DNA of 19,393 nucleotides from CAZJYI01 sp964550025 (GTDB lineage Bacteria > Verrucomicrobiota > Kiritimatiellia > UBA8416 > CAYOBW01). The notes under the pieces were generated by a model. The model was not told where the DNA came from and made no database searches. It saw only the letters and a program-made list of their open reading frames with translations. How positions within the stretch are numbered: the first letter of the stretch is position 1; every line of letters begins with the position of its first letter. The translations under genes were made by a program, and so were the position numbers. The stretch lies in contig CAZJYI010000192.1 in assembly GCA_964550025.1 (NCBI GenBank), positions 1-19,393 on the forward strand. The letters run 5' to 3'. This document shows positions 1-6,783 of the stretch, in pieces.

Positions 1-1
1 C

Positions 2-712
2 GTCATGCGCGTGTTCGAGAACGCCGGCTCGCCGCAGGTGATGAACCTGGTGGAGCGGACGACGAACTTCTCCGTCATGGCGTCGATGTGGGCGGGCATC
101 ACGAATCCCGCGCCGGCGCTGGGGGATTGGACGGGGGATGGGTGTGCGGATTTGGCGGTGGGCGGGGAGACGGGGGGTGTTCGCCTCGTTGTCTCGCCTG
201 GCTCGTTCCATGGGGACCGCCTTACGGCGGTACTACCAACCGAGGCGAGGGACTCTCCCGTTCGTAGTGCGCCCGTAAGGGCGTCCCCACGCGAGAGAGA
301 GAGGGGAGCAGGCGAGGTGCTGGAGTCTACAGTTCGTAGTGCGCCCGTAAGGGCGTCCCCATGGGGGAGGGAGGGGAGAGCCTACGAGGCGAGGGACCAC
401 CTCACGGGCACACTACAAACCAATGTGCACACGGGCGCGTCTTTGTCGATCCCGGCTCTCGGCGATGTGGACGGCGACGGCTGGCAGGACCTGCTGATTC
501 TGACTGAGAGCGGAACGGTCCACCACTACCCCCACACTCACACACCCACGAACCCCTACACCTCCCCTCCCGCGACGACCGACCTGCTCAATCACGCCGT
601 CCCCAATGCAACAGGCATCACCACGGCCGATGTGAACGAGGACGGGGTGATCGATGTGCTAATCTCGGATGACAAGGGGAATGTGTGGGAGTTTCGTGGG
701 AGTGGCCCATAA
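2..712 (+). CDS. FG-GAP/VCBS-repeat secreted protein, 3' end only
   Basis: The frame is open from the first complete codon, and the first residues match the middle of a conserved FG-GAP domain in the complete paralogues downstream, so this is the C-terminal 236 residues of a longer gene. Visible are a repeat with GDWTGDGCADLAVGG, a translated palindromic-repeat linker (nt 212-421), a repeat with GDVDGDGWQDLLIL and a last repeat with ADVNEDGVIDVLISDD, ending NVWEFRGSGP. The acidic DxDGD loops suggest calcium binding in a beta-propeller. By analogy with the complete copies, the missing part should hold a signal peptide and 151-residue InlB-B-like/calcium-loop modules. The first 252 nt are identical to 9896-10147. 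Function is unknown; a role as an extracellular structural or adhesive protein is inference. Confidence 0.85.
   Translation, partial: VMRVFENAGSPQVMNLVERTTNFSVMASMWAGITNPAPALGDWTGDGCADLAVGGETGGVRLVVSPGSFHGDRLTAVLPTEARDSPVRSAPVRASPRERERGAGEVLESTVRSAPVRASPWGREGRAYEARDHLTGTLQTNVHTGASLSIPALGDVDGDGWQDLLILTESGTVHHYPHTHTPTNPYTSPPATTDLLNHAVPNATGITTADVNEDGVIDVLISDDKGNVWEFRGSGP
212..421. repeat. In-frame palindromic repeat array, 210 nt, inside the FG-GAP gene
   Basis: Four copies lie at 212-241 (inverted), 259-288 (direct), 332-360 (direct) and about 395-421 (inverted). A direct copy reads TTCGTAGTG, arm CGCCC, loop GTAA, arm GGGCG, then a C-rich tail. The 212-241 copy has arms ACCGCC/GGCGGT, and the 395-421 copy has largely lost its pairing. 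The array contains no stop in the gene's frame, and its 210 nt are a multiple of three. It is translated into peptides such as VRSAPVRASP. Confidence 0.9.
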
Positions 713-748
713 CAGCGTTGCGCTCGAGATAGCGTCAGTGACGGTGAA

Positions 749-789
749 TTGACTTGACCTAGCAATATATACAGGGCAATATATACAGC
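749..789 (+). promoter_or_regulatory. Doubled 13-bp motif and possible promoter/operator of the toxin-antitoxin pair
   Basis: GCAATATATACAG occurs at 762-774 and again at 776-788, a 14-bp step that ends one base before the antitoxin ATG. Overlapping TTGACT (749-754) and TTGACC (754-759) hexamers lie just upstream and could serve as a -35 box, with the AT-rich repeats supplying the -10. VapB-type antitoxins usually repress their own operon through repeated operators at this place. The operator role is inferred; the duplication is seen directly. The exact -10 cannot be fixed because the spacings are not ideal. Confidence 0.45.
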
Positions 790-1050
790 ATGAAGACGAC
801 AGTCGATATTCCGGACAGCCTGTTGAGTCGGGCGAAGGTCTCCGCGGCCCAGGCGGGGACGACGATGCGCATGCTGGTGGTCAGCGGACTCGAACGCACG
901 CTCCAGGAGCTCGAAGCGGGCGGAGAGGGTGTGGGGCCGGCGTGGATAACTGCGTTCGGCGGCATGCGGCGGCTCCGGGCAGAGTCCGACCGGATCAGGC
1001 GGGAGATCGAAGCCGAGTTCGAGCAGGTTGACGATGAGGTGTGGCAGTGA
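790..1050 (+). CDS. VapB-like ribbon-helix-helix antitoxin
   Basis: This 86-residue protein starts MKTTVDIPDSLLSRAK, the beta strand and first helix of a MetJ/Arc-type ribbon-helix-helix DNA-binding domain. The second helix follows around residues 24-40 (GTTMRMLVVSGLERTL). The acidic, charged C-terminal half (about 60-86) is where antitoxins of this group usually wrap the toxin. Its stop codon overlaps the start of a PIN-domain gene, the usual antitoxin-toxin order. It is expected to neutralise the neighbouring RNase and repress the operon at the doubled motif immediately upstream. There is no strong Shine-Dalgarno sequence before the ATG. The family call is firm; the subgroup is not. Confidence 0.85.
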   Translation: MKTTVDIPDSLLSRAKVSAAQAGTTMRMLVVSGLERTLQELEAGGEGVGPAWITAFGGMRRLRAESDRIRREIEAEFEQVDDEVWQ

Positions 1051-1421
1051 TCCTGGACACGAGTGCTTTGTCCGCTTTTGCCGACGGCAACGAAGCCCTG
1101 CTGGCGTGTCTCGGGAAGGCAGAGCTCCACCTGCCGGTGATCGTGCTGGGTGAGTACCGCTACGGTATCCGCCGCTCACGGTATCGCGCCGACTACGAAC
1201 GCTGGATCGAGCAGGCGCTTTCTGTTCTGACGCTGCTTCCCGTCATCGATGCCACGACCCCCCATTACGCTTCCGTCTGTCAGAACCTGCGAACGGCCGG
1301 CACCCCGATTCCGACCAACGATGCATGGATCGCGGCCATCGCGCTCCAACACGGTCTGCCGGTAATCAGCCGCGACGAGCATTTCGACCTCGTTAGCGGA
1401 GTCTCGCGAATGGACTGGTAA
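1047..1421 (+). CDS. VapC-like PIN-domain ribonuclease toxin
   Basis: This 124-residue PIN-domain protein should cleave RNA using Mg2+ bound by a cluster of acidic residues. The expected residues are present: Asp in VILDTSAL at the N-terminus, Glu in VLGEYRYG, Asp in TNDAWIAAIA and Asp in VISRDEHF. I place the start at GTG 1047. It gives a ~7-nt gap after GAGG (1036-1039), a GTGA overlap with the antitoxin stop, and the usual VapC beginning (M)ILDTSAL. GTG 1041 is in frame but only 1 nt from that Shine-Dalgarno. All key residues are intact, so the toxin looks functional. The pair sits between an FG-GAP gene and the first NHL gene and has no visible functional link to them. Confidence 0.88.
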   Translation: MILDTSALSAFADGNEALLACLGKAELHLPVIVLGEYRYGIRRSRYRADYERWIEQALSVLTLLPVIDATTPHYASVCQNLRTAGTPIPTNDAWIAAIALQHGLPVISRDEHFDLVSGVSRMDW

Positions 1422-1481
1422 CAGGCGATCCCACACCTGCCGGTGATCGCAACATGGAGAACAGGGAACACGTTTTTCACG

Positions 1482-1530
1482 CCCGTTTGTCCCGCCCCAC
1501 CCTCTCGGCGGACACGGATGAGAGGTCCCC
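1482..1530. repeat. Degenerate relative of the nested hairpin composite
   Basis: The sequence has TTGTCCCGCC, CTCTCGGCG, CGGATGAGAG and GTCCCC in the same order and nearly the same spacing as the palindrome at 14723-14785 that carries a 33-bp insertion. It appears to be an older, eroded copy of that composite. It lacks the TTCGTAGTG head. The assignment rests on eye alignment only. Confidence 0.4.
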
Positions 1531-1574
1531 CTGGGAACGAGCGAGAGGAGGGCGCGCGACGCGAGGGAGTCTAC

Positions 1575-1751
1575 CGTTCGTAGTGCGCCCGTAAGGGCGT
1601 CCCCAAGGGGGAGAGAGAGGAGAGCCATGCAATGCGAGGACGTCTCCCGTTCGTAGTGTGCCCGTAAGGGCATATCCCGGGATGGGGATACCCCCTGACG
1701 GGGGCACTACGAACCAATTGGGGATACCCCCTGACGGGGGCACTACGAACC
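1575..1751. repeat. Intergenic palindromic repeat cluster with a perfect 36-bp-step tandem pair
   Basis: Direct copies lie at 1575-1604 (arms CGCCC/GGGCG, loop GTAA) and 1648-1678 (arms TGCCC/GGGCA). Two identical inverted copies with arms CCCCC/GGGGG and loop TGAC lie at 1684-1715 and 1720-1751, separated by AATT. The alternating orientation resembles the BIME arrangement of enterobacterial REP elements. No T-run follows, so I do not call these terminators. Confidence 0.85.
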
Positions 1752-1778
1752 GAGGCGAGGAAGATTGGCAGGCGGGAC

Positions 1779-1791
1779 AACGACTGAATAC
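1779..1791 (+). promoter_or_regulatory. Conserved leader motif AACGACTGAATAC, copy 1
   Basis: AACGACTGAATAC begins 55 nt before the NHL start at 1834. The same 13 bases precede the genes at 6784 and 15250 in otherwise different leaders. Here TTGGCA (1765-1770) lies 16 nt before AATACT, which could form a weak sigma-70-like promoter, but that spacing is not repeated at the other two sites. It may be a regulatory site or only a remnant of cassette duplication. Confidence 0.35.
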
Positions 1792-1833
1792 TCAGGACGG
1801 AGCGCCAACGTTGCGCAAACAAGGAGAATGACC

Positions 1834-3486
1834 ATGAAACGATACCTGTGCGCCGCACTGTGGTGCGCGCTGCTGGCGACGGCGAATGTGCGGGGGGCGG
1901 GGTTTCCGGGGGAGGTGTGGGTTCGGCAGCCTGACCGTGATCTGGATCTGCGCCCGGCACCACGGGCGATTGCCGCCGATTCGACGAACCTGTATGTCGC
2001 CACGAAGACCTCCGTCCTTGTGGTCGATCAACAGGGCACAACGCTGCATCAGTTTGGTTCTGCTGGGGCAGGAGACGGGCAGTTCGATTCCCCGTTCGGG
2101 TTGGATGTCGACGAAGACTGCATCTACCTCTGCGACTACGGCAACAACCGCATACAGGTGTTCAGCAAGAGCGGGACGTTTCTCCGCAAGTGGGGTACTG
2201 AAGGCACAGCCTCTGCGCAGTTTAAGAACCCCCGATCGTGCGCGGTGGCGGCGGGTCGACTATACGTCGTTGACGCCAACAACCACAGGATACAGGTGTT
2301 CACGACAGATGGTGACTACGTGAGGATGTGGGGAGGCTACGGGAATCTACCCGGGCAGTTTGCCTACCCGGGGGAGGTCAAGGTCGCCAATGGAAGAGTC
2401 TACGTTCATGACTGGCAGAACCGGAGAATACAAGTCTCTTCGCCGGGTGGCGCGTATCTCTACGACTTCGATCTAGATCAGGCAAGGGATGGTGAAGGAT
2501 GGAGCAAAAACGGCCACATGCTGGCGACCGATGGTGCCTACCTATACACTGGGGGGCGTGGTGGTCGCAAGCTGGTCGTCTACGATTTGGCAGGGCGTGA
2601 GGTGTTTCGCTGGCAGGACGCGAGCTCGCTGAAAGCCTACAGTGCAGTTATTCAGGGGCCGTTCCTATACGTGGCAGAGATTCACACCGGCACGGGCGAA
2701 CCCGTGCCGATCCTGTGCTATCGCCGCGTCTTCCGCACCCCCGGCTCCCCTTCCCTCTGGAACAAGCCCGTCCCCCGGGCCAACGTGCTCTCGACCACGC
2801 AGCGGCAAGGTCAGGGCATCCTCGACATCGACTACACGGTTGTTGACGCCAACGCCGCGACAGTGGCGGTGCATGCGGTGGCGTTTGAGGGGAGCACGCA
2901 TGATCTGGATTCGCTGGTGCCGATACGGGCGTTTGTGGATGGAACGGAAGCGAACGTCGGCACCAACATCACGCCCGGCGTGACCAATCGCATCAGTTGG
3001 AACGTGAGCTCGGATTGGAGCGAGGACTATGGCGACCTGCGGGTGGCGGTGCTGGTCAAGGACGACGTGCGGCAGCTTCTCGACCTCCACTATCTCGAAC
3101 TCCCCGCGCTGAACGGCAACCCCGCCGTCACGATCAACCGCGTCGCCATTTCGCAGGACGACTTTCGCCCGGCCTGGATCTGGTGGGTTGCCGAGAACAA
3201 TGCGGCGATTCGTTTCGATGACGGCGCGGTGTACGGGGTTGGCGGGAACACCAACCTGTTTGCCAACAGCGCCGGCACGACGGACGACGGTCGCGCGTTC
3301 GTCTTCGAGCAGCTCGGCATTCGCGAAGCCACGCCCACGGAGCTGCAGTACGCGCGCGAGGCCACGACGCCGGGAGCGGTCACGCGCTGGCCCTCGCGTT
3401 TCAAGATCGACAACCGCCCCACCCACGTGAACGAGTTCTGCTTCGATACGGGAACGACCAACGGATGGTGGGTGGTGAAGGAATGA
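1834..3486 (+). CDS. Secreted NHL beta-propeller protein with companion domain (cassette 1, first gene)
   Basis: The protein has 550 residues. ATG 1834 is chosen because AAGGAG (1821-1826) lies 7 nt upstream and the product then starts with a signal peptide (MKRYLCAALWCALLATANVRG). NHL repeats follow at about residues 80-205: GDGQFDSPFGLDV, then YGNNRIQVFS, NNHRIQVFTTDG and WQNRRIQV. The propeller region probably extends to about 295. After RRVFRTPG comes a companion domain (about 325-430) with ILDIDYTVVD and EANVGTNITPGV, which looks like a beta-sandwich, then a tail with VYGVGG and LGIREAT, ending NGWWVVKE. NHL propellers usually bind protein or ligand and no catalytic motif is seen. It pairs with the FG-GAP gene downstream and has close relatives at 10716 and 15250. 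Its specific role is unknown. Confidence 0.88.
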   Translation: MKRYLCAALWCALLATANVRGAGFPGEVWVRQPDRDLDLRPAPRAIAADSTNLYVATKTSVLVVDQQGTTLHQFGSAGAGDGQFDSPFGLDVDEDCIYLCDYGNNRIQVFSKSGTFLRKWGTEGTASAQFKNPRSCAVAAGRLYVVDANNHRIQVFTTDGDYVRMWGGYGNLPGQFAYPGEVKVANGRVYVHDWQNRRIQVSSPGGAYLYDFDLDQARDGEGWSKNGHMLATDGAYLYTGGRGGRKLVVYDLAGREVFRWQDASSLKAYSAVIQGPFLYVAEIHTGTGEPVPILCYRRVFRTPGSPSLWNKPVPRANVLSTTQRQGQGILDIDYTVVDANAATVAVHAVAFEGSTHDLDSLVPIRAFVDGTEANVGTNITPGVTNRISWNVSSDWSEDYGDLRVAVLVKDDVRQLLDLHYLELPALNGNPAVTINRVAISQDDFRPAWIWWVAENNAAIRFDDGAVYGVGGNTNLFANSAGTTDDGRAFVFEQLGIREATPTELQYAREATTPGAVTRWPSRFKIDNRPTHVNEFCFDTGTTNGWWVVKE

Positions 3487-3490
3487 TAGG

Positions 3491-3524
3491 GGATTGCAGA
3501 TTTCGGATTGCGGATTGCGGATTC
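3491..3524. repeat. Short tandem GGATTGC-type repeat
   Basis: Directly after the NHL stop, GGATTGC/CGGATTGCGGATT units recur with a roughly 9-bp step. A vaguely similar ATCCCGGACTTGCGG stretch follows the NHL gene at 15250 (about 17025-17040), so it may be a remnant of a shared 3' spacer. No function can be read from it. Confidence 0.55.
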
Positions 3525-3557
3525 GAGGAGAGCGAGACCCGCAGGCGGGGACGTCCC

Positions 3558-3715
3558 CGTTCGTAGTGCGCCCGTAAGGGCGTCCCCACGGAGAAGAGGA
3601 AGTCGTGAAGAGGAGTAGAGGCAACCCGTTCGTAGTGCGCTCGTCAGAGCGTATCCCGGGAGGCGAGATGCACGCACCCCGCCATGGAGACGCCCTTACG
3701 GGCGCACTACGAACC
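3558..3715. repeat. Palindromic repeat cluster spanning the start of the FG-GAP gene
   Basis: Copies lie at 3558-3587 (direct, arms CGCCC/GGGCG), 3627-3657 (direct, arms CGCTC/GAGCG, loop GTCA) and 3686-3715 (inverted, arms CGCCC/GGGCG, loop TTAC). The last lies inside the coding sequence just before the hydrophobic core of the signal peptide and is translated as GDALTGALRT. The middle copy lies in the region translated only if GTG 3605 is the start. Confidence 0.85.
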
Positions 3716-6547
3716 CAAGCGCGCCGAATCCTCATCACCCTCTTCCTCGCGTTCCTCCTCTTCCTCCCTCTCCTCCTCCCCGCCGCCGAAGTCGACTTCA
3801 ACCAGGAGACCGTCCCCCTGGGTCTGTTCTCCATCCCGCAACGCCTCGAAGTCGGCATCGACATCTCGACGACCAACGCGCCGCGCGCGGTCGGCGAACG
3901 CCGCTTCGCCTACTGGACGTTGAACGGCACGGCCCATCGCGACGAGCTGGACCGGGCAAAGAACCCGGTTGCTTTCCGCCTGCTCGAGAACACGACCGCC
4001 GTGGCGCACTATGTGGATAGCGGGGCCGACGCCAACACCAACGGCATCGCCGACTGGTGGGAGCAACACCTCTTCACCAACCTCGCCACGCAGGCGGGTG
4101 CGGACGGCGAAGCGGACGATCTCACCGACGCGGACGAATTCTATCTCGACCTTCAACCCGCCGTCGCGGACCGCCTCGACGACGGCGGTTACACGGTCGC
4201 CTTCGGCCTGTCAAAACGCGTTATCGCCAACACCAACCTGGCGGTCTACACGGTGCGGAGCGACCCGCTGGGGATGGTCCCGATCACCGAGACAATCACG
4301 AACATCGGCTCCGTGCTCTCCGTTCCCGCTCTGCACGGCATCCAGGGCGAACACGCGTTCATCTACTGGACGCTGGACGGCGTCGTTCAAACCGACGCAC
4401 TGGGGCAAGCGGTTTCGACCTTCTCTTTCACGCTGCTCAGCAACATGACCGCCGAGGCCCGTTTCATCGGCGCGGAAGACGATCTGGACGGGGACGGACT
4501 CCTTGATTGGCTGGAAATCAGCACTTTGGGGTCCACCAACGCATCGCCCGCCGGGGATGCCGACGGGGACGGCTTCTCCGTCGCGGATGAGCTCTACTTC
4601 GACCTGCATCCGAAAGTACCGGACGCCGTGGACGATGGCGGCTACACGGTGGCCTTCGGTCTGTCCGAACGCGTCATCGCCAATACCAACCTGGCGGTCT
4701 TCACGCAGTGCAGCGATCCGCTCGGAATCCTGACGACGACCGAGGTCATCACCAACAAGGGCACGTCCCTCACACTGCCCGACCTCTACGGGGAACACGG
4801 CGGACAGCGCTTCGCCTACTGGGACTTGAATGGGGTCATCCAGACCGACGGTGTCGGGCGGGCAGCGTCCGGACTGGATTTCACGCTTGCGAGCAACACG
4901 ACCGCCACCGCCCACTTCGTCCCGCCCGAGGCGGACGAGGACGGGGACGGGATGCTGGACTGGCTGGAGTGGAACTACTTCGGAACGACCAACCTGGCGT
5001 CTGACAGCGATGGTGACGGCGACGGTTTCCGACTGGGTGACGAGCTCGCGCTGGATCTGCATCCCGGCGTCGCCGACGACATCGACGACGGCGGGTACAC
5101 GGTGGCCTTCGGTCTCGCCACGCGCGTCATCGCCGACAGCAACCTCGCTACGTTTGCGCAGTTCAGTGAACCGCTCGGACTGGTGCCCACGCTGGATATC
5201 GTCACGAACATCGGCGCAACGCTGACGCTACCGCCTCAACACGGGATCAACGGCAATCACGCGTTCACGCACTGGGCGGTCAACGGCGCCGTTCAGACCG
5301 ACGCATTGGGGCGGGCGGTATCGGGCCTGACATTCACGCTCGAAAGCAACACGACGGCCGTGGCGCATCACATTGCCGCCGACGCCGACAGCGATAGCGA
5401 CGGGATTCTCGACTGGATGGAGCTCGACTACTTCGGCAACACGAACACGACGCCGGACAGCGACACCGACAGCGACGGCTTCACGGTCGGGCAGGAGATC
5501 CGGTTTGATCTGCATCCGTCGGTGCGAGACACGGTTGCGGACGGCGGCTACACGGTGGCGTTCGGTCTGCCGGTCACGGTCAATCTCGACTTCTTCCCGC
5601 GGGTCACCGACGCACTCGCGGACGGGGCGCCTGCCACGCTATTCTCCATCTCGCCGCCGGCCACCGGCACGGTGGCGGTAGCCGCCAACTCCCACCCGGC
5701 CGTCGGCGATTGGGACGGCGACGGGGACCTGGATCTGTTTGTGGGCGGCAGCAACGGCGTGATGCGGATCTTCGAGAACGCCGGCTCGCCGCAGGTGATG
5801 AACCTGGTGGAGCGGACGACGAATTTCGCGGCGCTGGCGTCGCTGTGGGCGGGGATCACGAATCCCGCGCCGGCGCTGGGGGATTGGACGGGGGATGGGT
5901 GCGCGGATTTGGCGGTGGGCGGGGAGACGGGGGGAGTTCGCCTCGTTGTCTCGCCGGGTTCGTTCCATGGGGACGCCCTTACGGGCGCACTACCAACCGA
6001 GGCGAGGGAGTCTATCGTTCGTAGTGCGCTCGTGAGAGCGTCTCCACTGGGGAGAGAGAGGGGAACGCACGAGGCGGGGGAATCTCCCGTTCGTAGTGTG
6101 CCCGTAAGGGCATATCCCTCGCCACGAAAGATACCCCCTTACGGGGGCACTACGAACCGATACACAAAGAACCCGCGCGCCAATGTTCGTAGTGCGCCCG
6201 TAAGGGCGTATCCCCCTCCAGCGTATGCCCTGACGGGCACACTACAAACCAATGTGCATGTGGGCACATCTTTGTCGATCCCCGCCTTCGGCGATCTGGA
6301 TGGCGACGGCTGGGCGGACCTGCTGGTGCTGGGGGAGGATGGGCGGGTGCGCTTCTCTCCCCACACGCAGAACCCTGCCCTCCCCTACGCCGAATCGCCT
6401 GCCGACGCGGACCTTTTAAAGTCCGCGGTGCCCGACGCCACGGGCATCGCCACCGCTGACGTGAACGAGGACGGTGTGGTGGATGTGTTGATTTCGGATG
6501 ATGGAGGGAATGTGTGGGAGTTTCATGGGAGTGGTGCGGGGCCATGA
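3668..6547 (+). CDS. Secreted multi-module FG-GAP protein (cassette 1, second gene)
   Basis: The protein has 959 residues from ATG 3668, preceded by GGGAGG 4 nt upstream. GTG 3605 is an alternative start that adds 21 repeat-derived residues. A repeat-derived extension precedes the signal-peptide core (RRILITLFLAFLLFLPLLL, about 18-37). Four modules follow, the last three each exactly 453 nt (4211-5569). Each has an InlB-B-like part (FAYWxLNG, QTD, SNTTA.AHF) and a DxDGDG-x-LDWLE calcium-loop part, and ends GGYTVAFGL. The C-terminus from about 674 has FG-GAP repeats GDWDGDGDLDLFVGG, GDWTGDGCADLAVGG, GDLDGDGWADLLVLG and ADVNEDGVVDVLISDD. The third and fourth are separated from the first two by a translated palindromic array (768-861). 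It is likely a calcium-stabilised extracellular protein; no catalytic motif or anchor is visible. Confidence 0.87.
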   Translation: MHAPRHGDALTGALRTQARRILITLFLAFLLFLPLLLPAAEVDFNQETVPLGLFSIPQRLEVGIDISTTNAPRAVGERRFAYWTLNGTAHRDELDRAKNPVAFRLLENTTAVAHYVDSGADANTNGIADWWEQHLFTNLATQAGADGEADDLTDADEFYLDLQPAVADRLDDGGYTVAFGLSKRVIANTNLAVYTVRSDPLGMVPITETITNIGSVLSVPALHGIQGEHAFIYWTLDGVVQTDALGQAVSTFSFTLLSNMTAEARFIGAEDDLDGDGLLDWLEISTLGSTNASPAGDADGDGFSVADELYFDLHPKVPDAVDDGGYTVAFGLSERVIANTNLAVFTQCSDPLGILTTTEVITNKGTSLTLPDLYGEHGGQRFAYWDLNGVIQTDGVGRAASGLDFTLASNTTATAHFVPPEADEDGDGMLDWLEWNYFGTTNLASDSDGDGDGFRLGDELALDLHPGVADDIDDGGYTVAFGLATRVIADSNLATFAQFSEPLGLVPTLDIVTNIGATLTLPPQHGINGNHAFTHWAVNGAVQTDALGRAVSGLTFTLESNTTAVAHHIAADADSDSDGILDWMELDYFGNTNTTPDSDTDSDGFTVGQEIRFDLHPSVRDTVADGGYTVAFGLPVTVNLDFFPRVTDALADGAPATLFSISPPATGTVAVAANSHPAVGDWDGDGDLDLFVGGSNGVMRIFENAGSPQVMNLVERTTNFAALASLWAGITNPAPALGDWTGDGCADLAVGGETGGVRLVVSPGSFHGDALTGALPTEARESIVRSALVRASPLGRERGTHEAGESPVRSVPVRAYPSPRKIPPYGGTTNRYTKNPRANVRSAPVRAYPPPAYALTGTLQTNVHVGTSLSIPAFGDLDGDGWADLLVLGEDGRVRFSPHTQNPALPYAESPADADLLKSAVPDATGIATADVNEDGVVDVLISDDGGNVWEFHGSGAGP
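4211..5569 (+). repeat. Three exact 453-nt (151-residue) protein modules
   Basis: Units at 4211-4663, 4664-5116 and 5117-5569 have identical length. Each starts (S/A)xRVIA(N/D)xNLA, passes through an InlB-B-like YW/HW segment and two acidic DxDxDG loops, and closes with DGGYTVAFGL. A less regular first unit lies upstream (about 3786-4210) and ends with the same motif. In-frame unit duplication is the simplest origin. Confidence 0.85.
5969..6250. repeat. In-frame palindromic repeat array, 282 nt
   Basis: Six copies alternate in orientation: 5969-5998 (inverted), 6016-6045 (direct, arms CGCTC/GAGCG, loop GTGA), 6088-6118 (direct, TGCCC/GGGCA), 6130-6158 (inverted, CCCCC/GGGGG), 6185-6215 (direct, CGCCC/GGGCG) and 6221-6250 (inverted, TGCCC/GGGCA, loop TGAC). 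No stop interrupts the frame. The array is 72 nt longer than the one at 212-421, and both lengths are multiples of three. Confidence 0.9.
6016..6448 (+). repeat. 433-nt segment shared with 10154-10586
   Basis: Aligned by eye at a constant offset of 4138, the two segments differ at one base (C 6068, T 10206), which changes His to Tyr in the linker. The shared segment covers most of the palindromic array and the third visible FG-GAP repeat. This implies a very recent duplication or gene conversion. Confidence 0.85.
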
Positions 6548-6656
6548 GGCTCCTTCCAACTTCGTTGTGAACTTTCTCGTGAACTTCGTCGACCCCCTGC
6601 CGAGATGAGTTTACAATCAAGCTCACGACAAAGGAGCGAGAGGAGAACGCCCTGAT

Positions 6657-6694
6657 CCTTCGACTTCACTCAGGGCAAACGGCACACTGCGGGC
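6657..6694. repeat. CCTTCGAC...CTCAGGGC-type dispersed repeat, copy 1
   Basis: The sequence starts CCTTCGACTTCACTCAGGGC and aligns with 17091-17129, sharing CCTTCGA, CTCAGGGC, GCGGGC and their spacing. It lies in the 236-nt spacer between the FG-GAP gene and the RCC1 gene, which holds no coding frame of its own. Elements of this type occur dispersed in many bacterial genomes; their function is not known to me. Confidence 0.6.
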
Positions 6695-6723
6695 TGAGCT
6701 ACAGGAAGAAACACCTGTGAGAT

Positions 6724-6738
6724 AACGACTGAATACTC
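6724..6738 (+). promoter_or_regulatory. Conserved leader motif AACGACTGAATAC, copy 2
   Basis: AACGACTGAATACTC lies 60 nt before the RCC1-gene start and matches the leader at 1779-1793 over 15 bases. The surrounding sequence is unrelated. No convincing -35 box sits at a fitting distance, so a promoter role is uncertain. Confidence 0.35.
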
Positions 6739-6783
6739 GAACCATACCGTCAATACACGAGCATCAGGTGTAGGAGATTGAAG

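Larger units (their letters stand above)
1422..1833. other. Gene-free, repeat-filled spacer between vapC and the first NHL gene
   Basis: No credible coding frame lies in these 412 bases. Possible upstream starts, such as TTG 1765 for the NHL gene, only translate repeat and leader sequence. The stretch holds a degenerate composite repeat (about 1482-1530), two direct palindromes (1575-1604 and 1648-1678), a perfect tandem pair of inverted palindromes (1684-1751), and the leader of the NHL gene with a motif shared by two other genes (1779-1791). It also contains repeated GAGGGAG/GAGAGAG-type purine tracts that flank palindromes elsewhere in the window. Confidence 0.75.

Noticed and set aside
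212..421. Repeated ~30-bp units suggesting a CRISPR array
   Set aside because: The units alternate in orientation, vary in their arms, have irregular spacing, lie inside open coding frames, and no cas gene is present.
1575..1604. Palindromes as rho-independent terminators
   Set aside because: The stems are only about five base pairs with no T-run following, and the same elements occur inside genes that must be read through.
1765..1833. TTG start for the first NHL gene
   Set aside because: ATG 1834 has AAGGAG at good spacing and begins directly with the signal peptide.
2665..3876. Long antisense open frame (403 codons)
   Set aside because: It lies opposite a well-supported NHL gene and FG-GAP start, has no domain signal, and contains translated palindromes. 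In GC-rich DNA such frames are common shadows.
5969..6250. Repeats as signs of a decayed pseudogene
   Set aside because: The frame is open across all arrays, lengths are multiples of three, and the conserved FG-GAP repeats resume intact afterwards.
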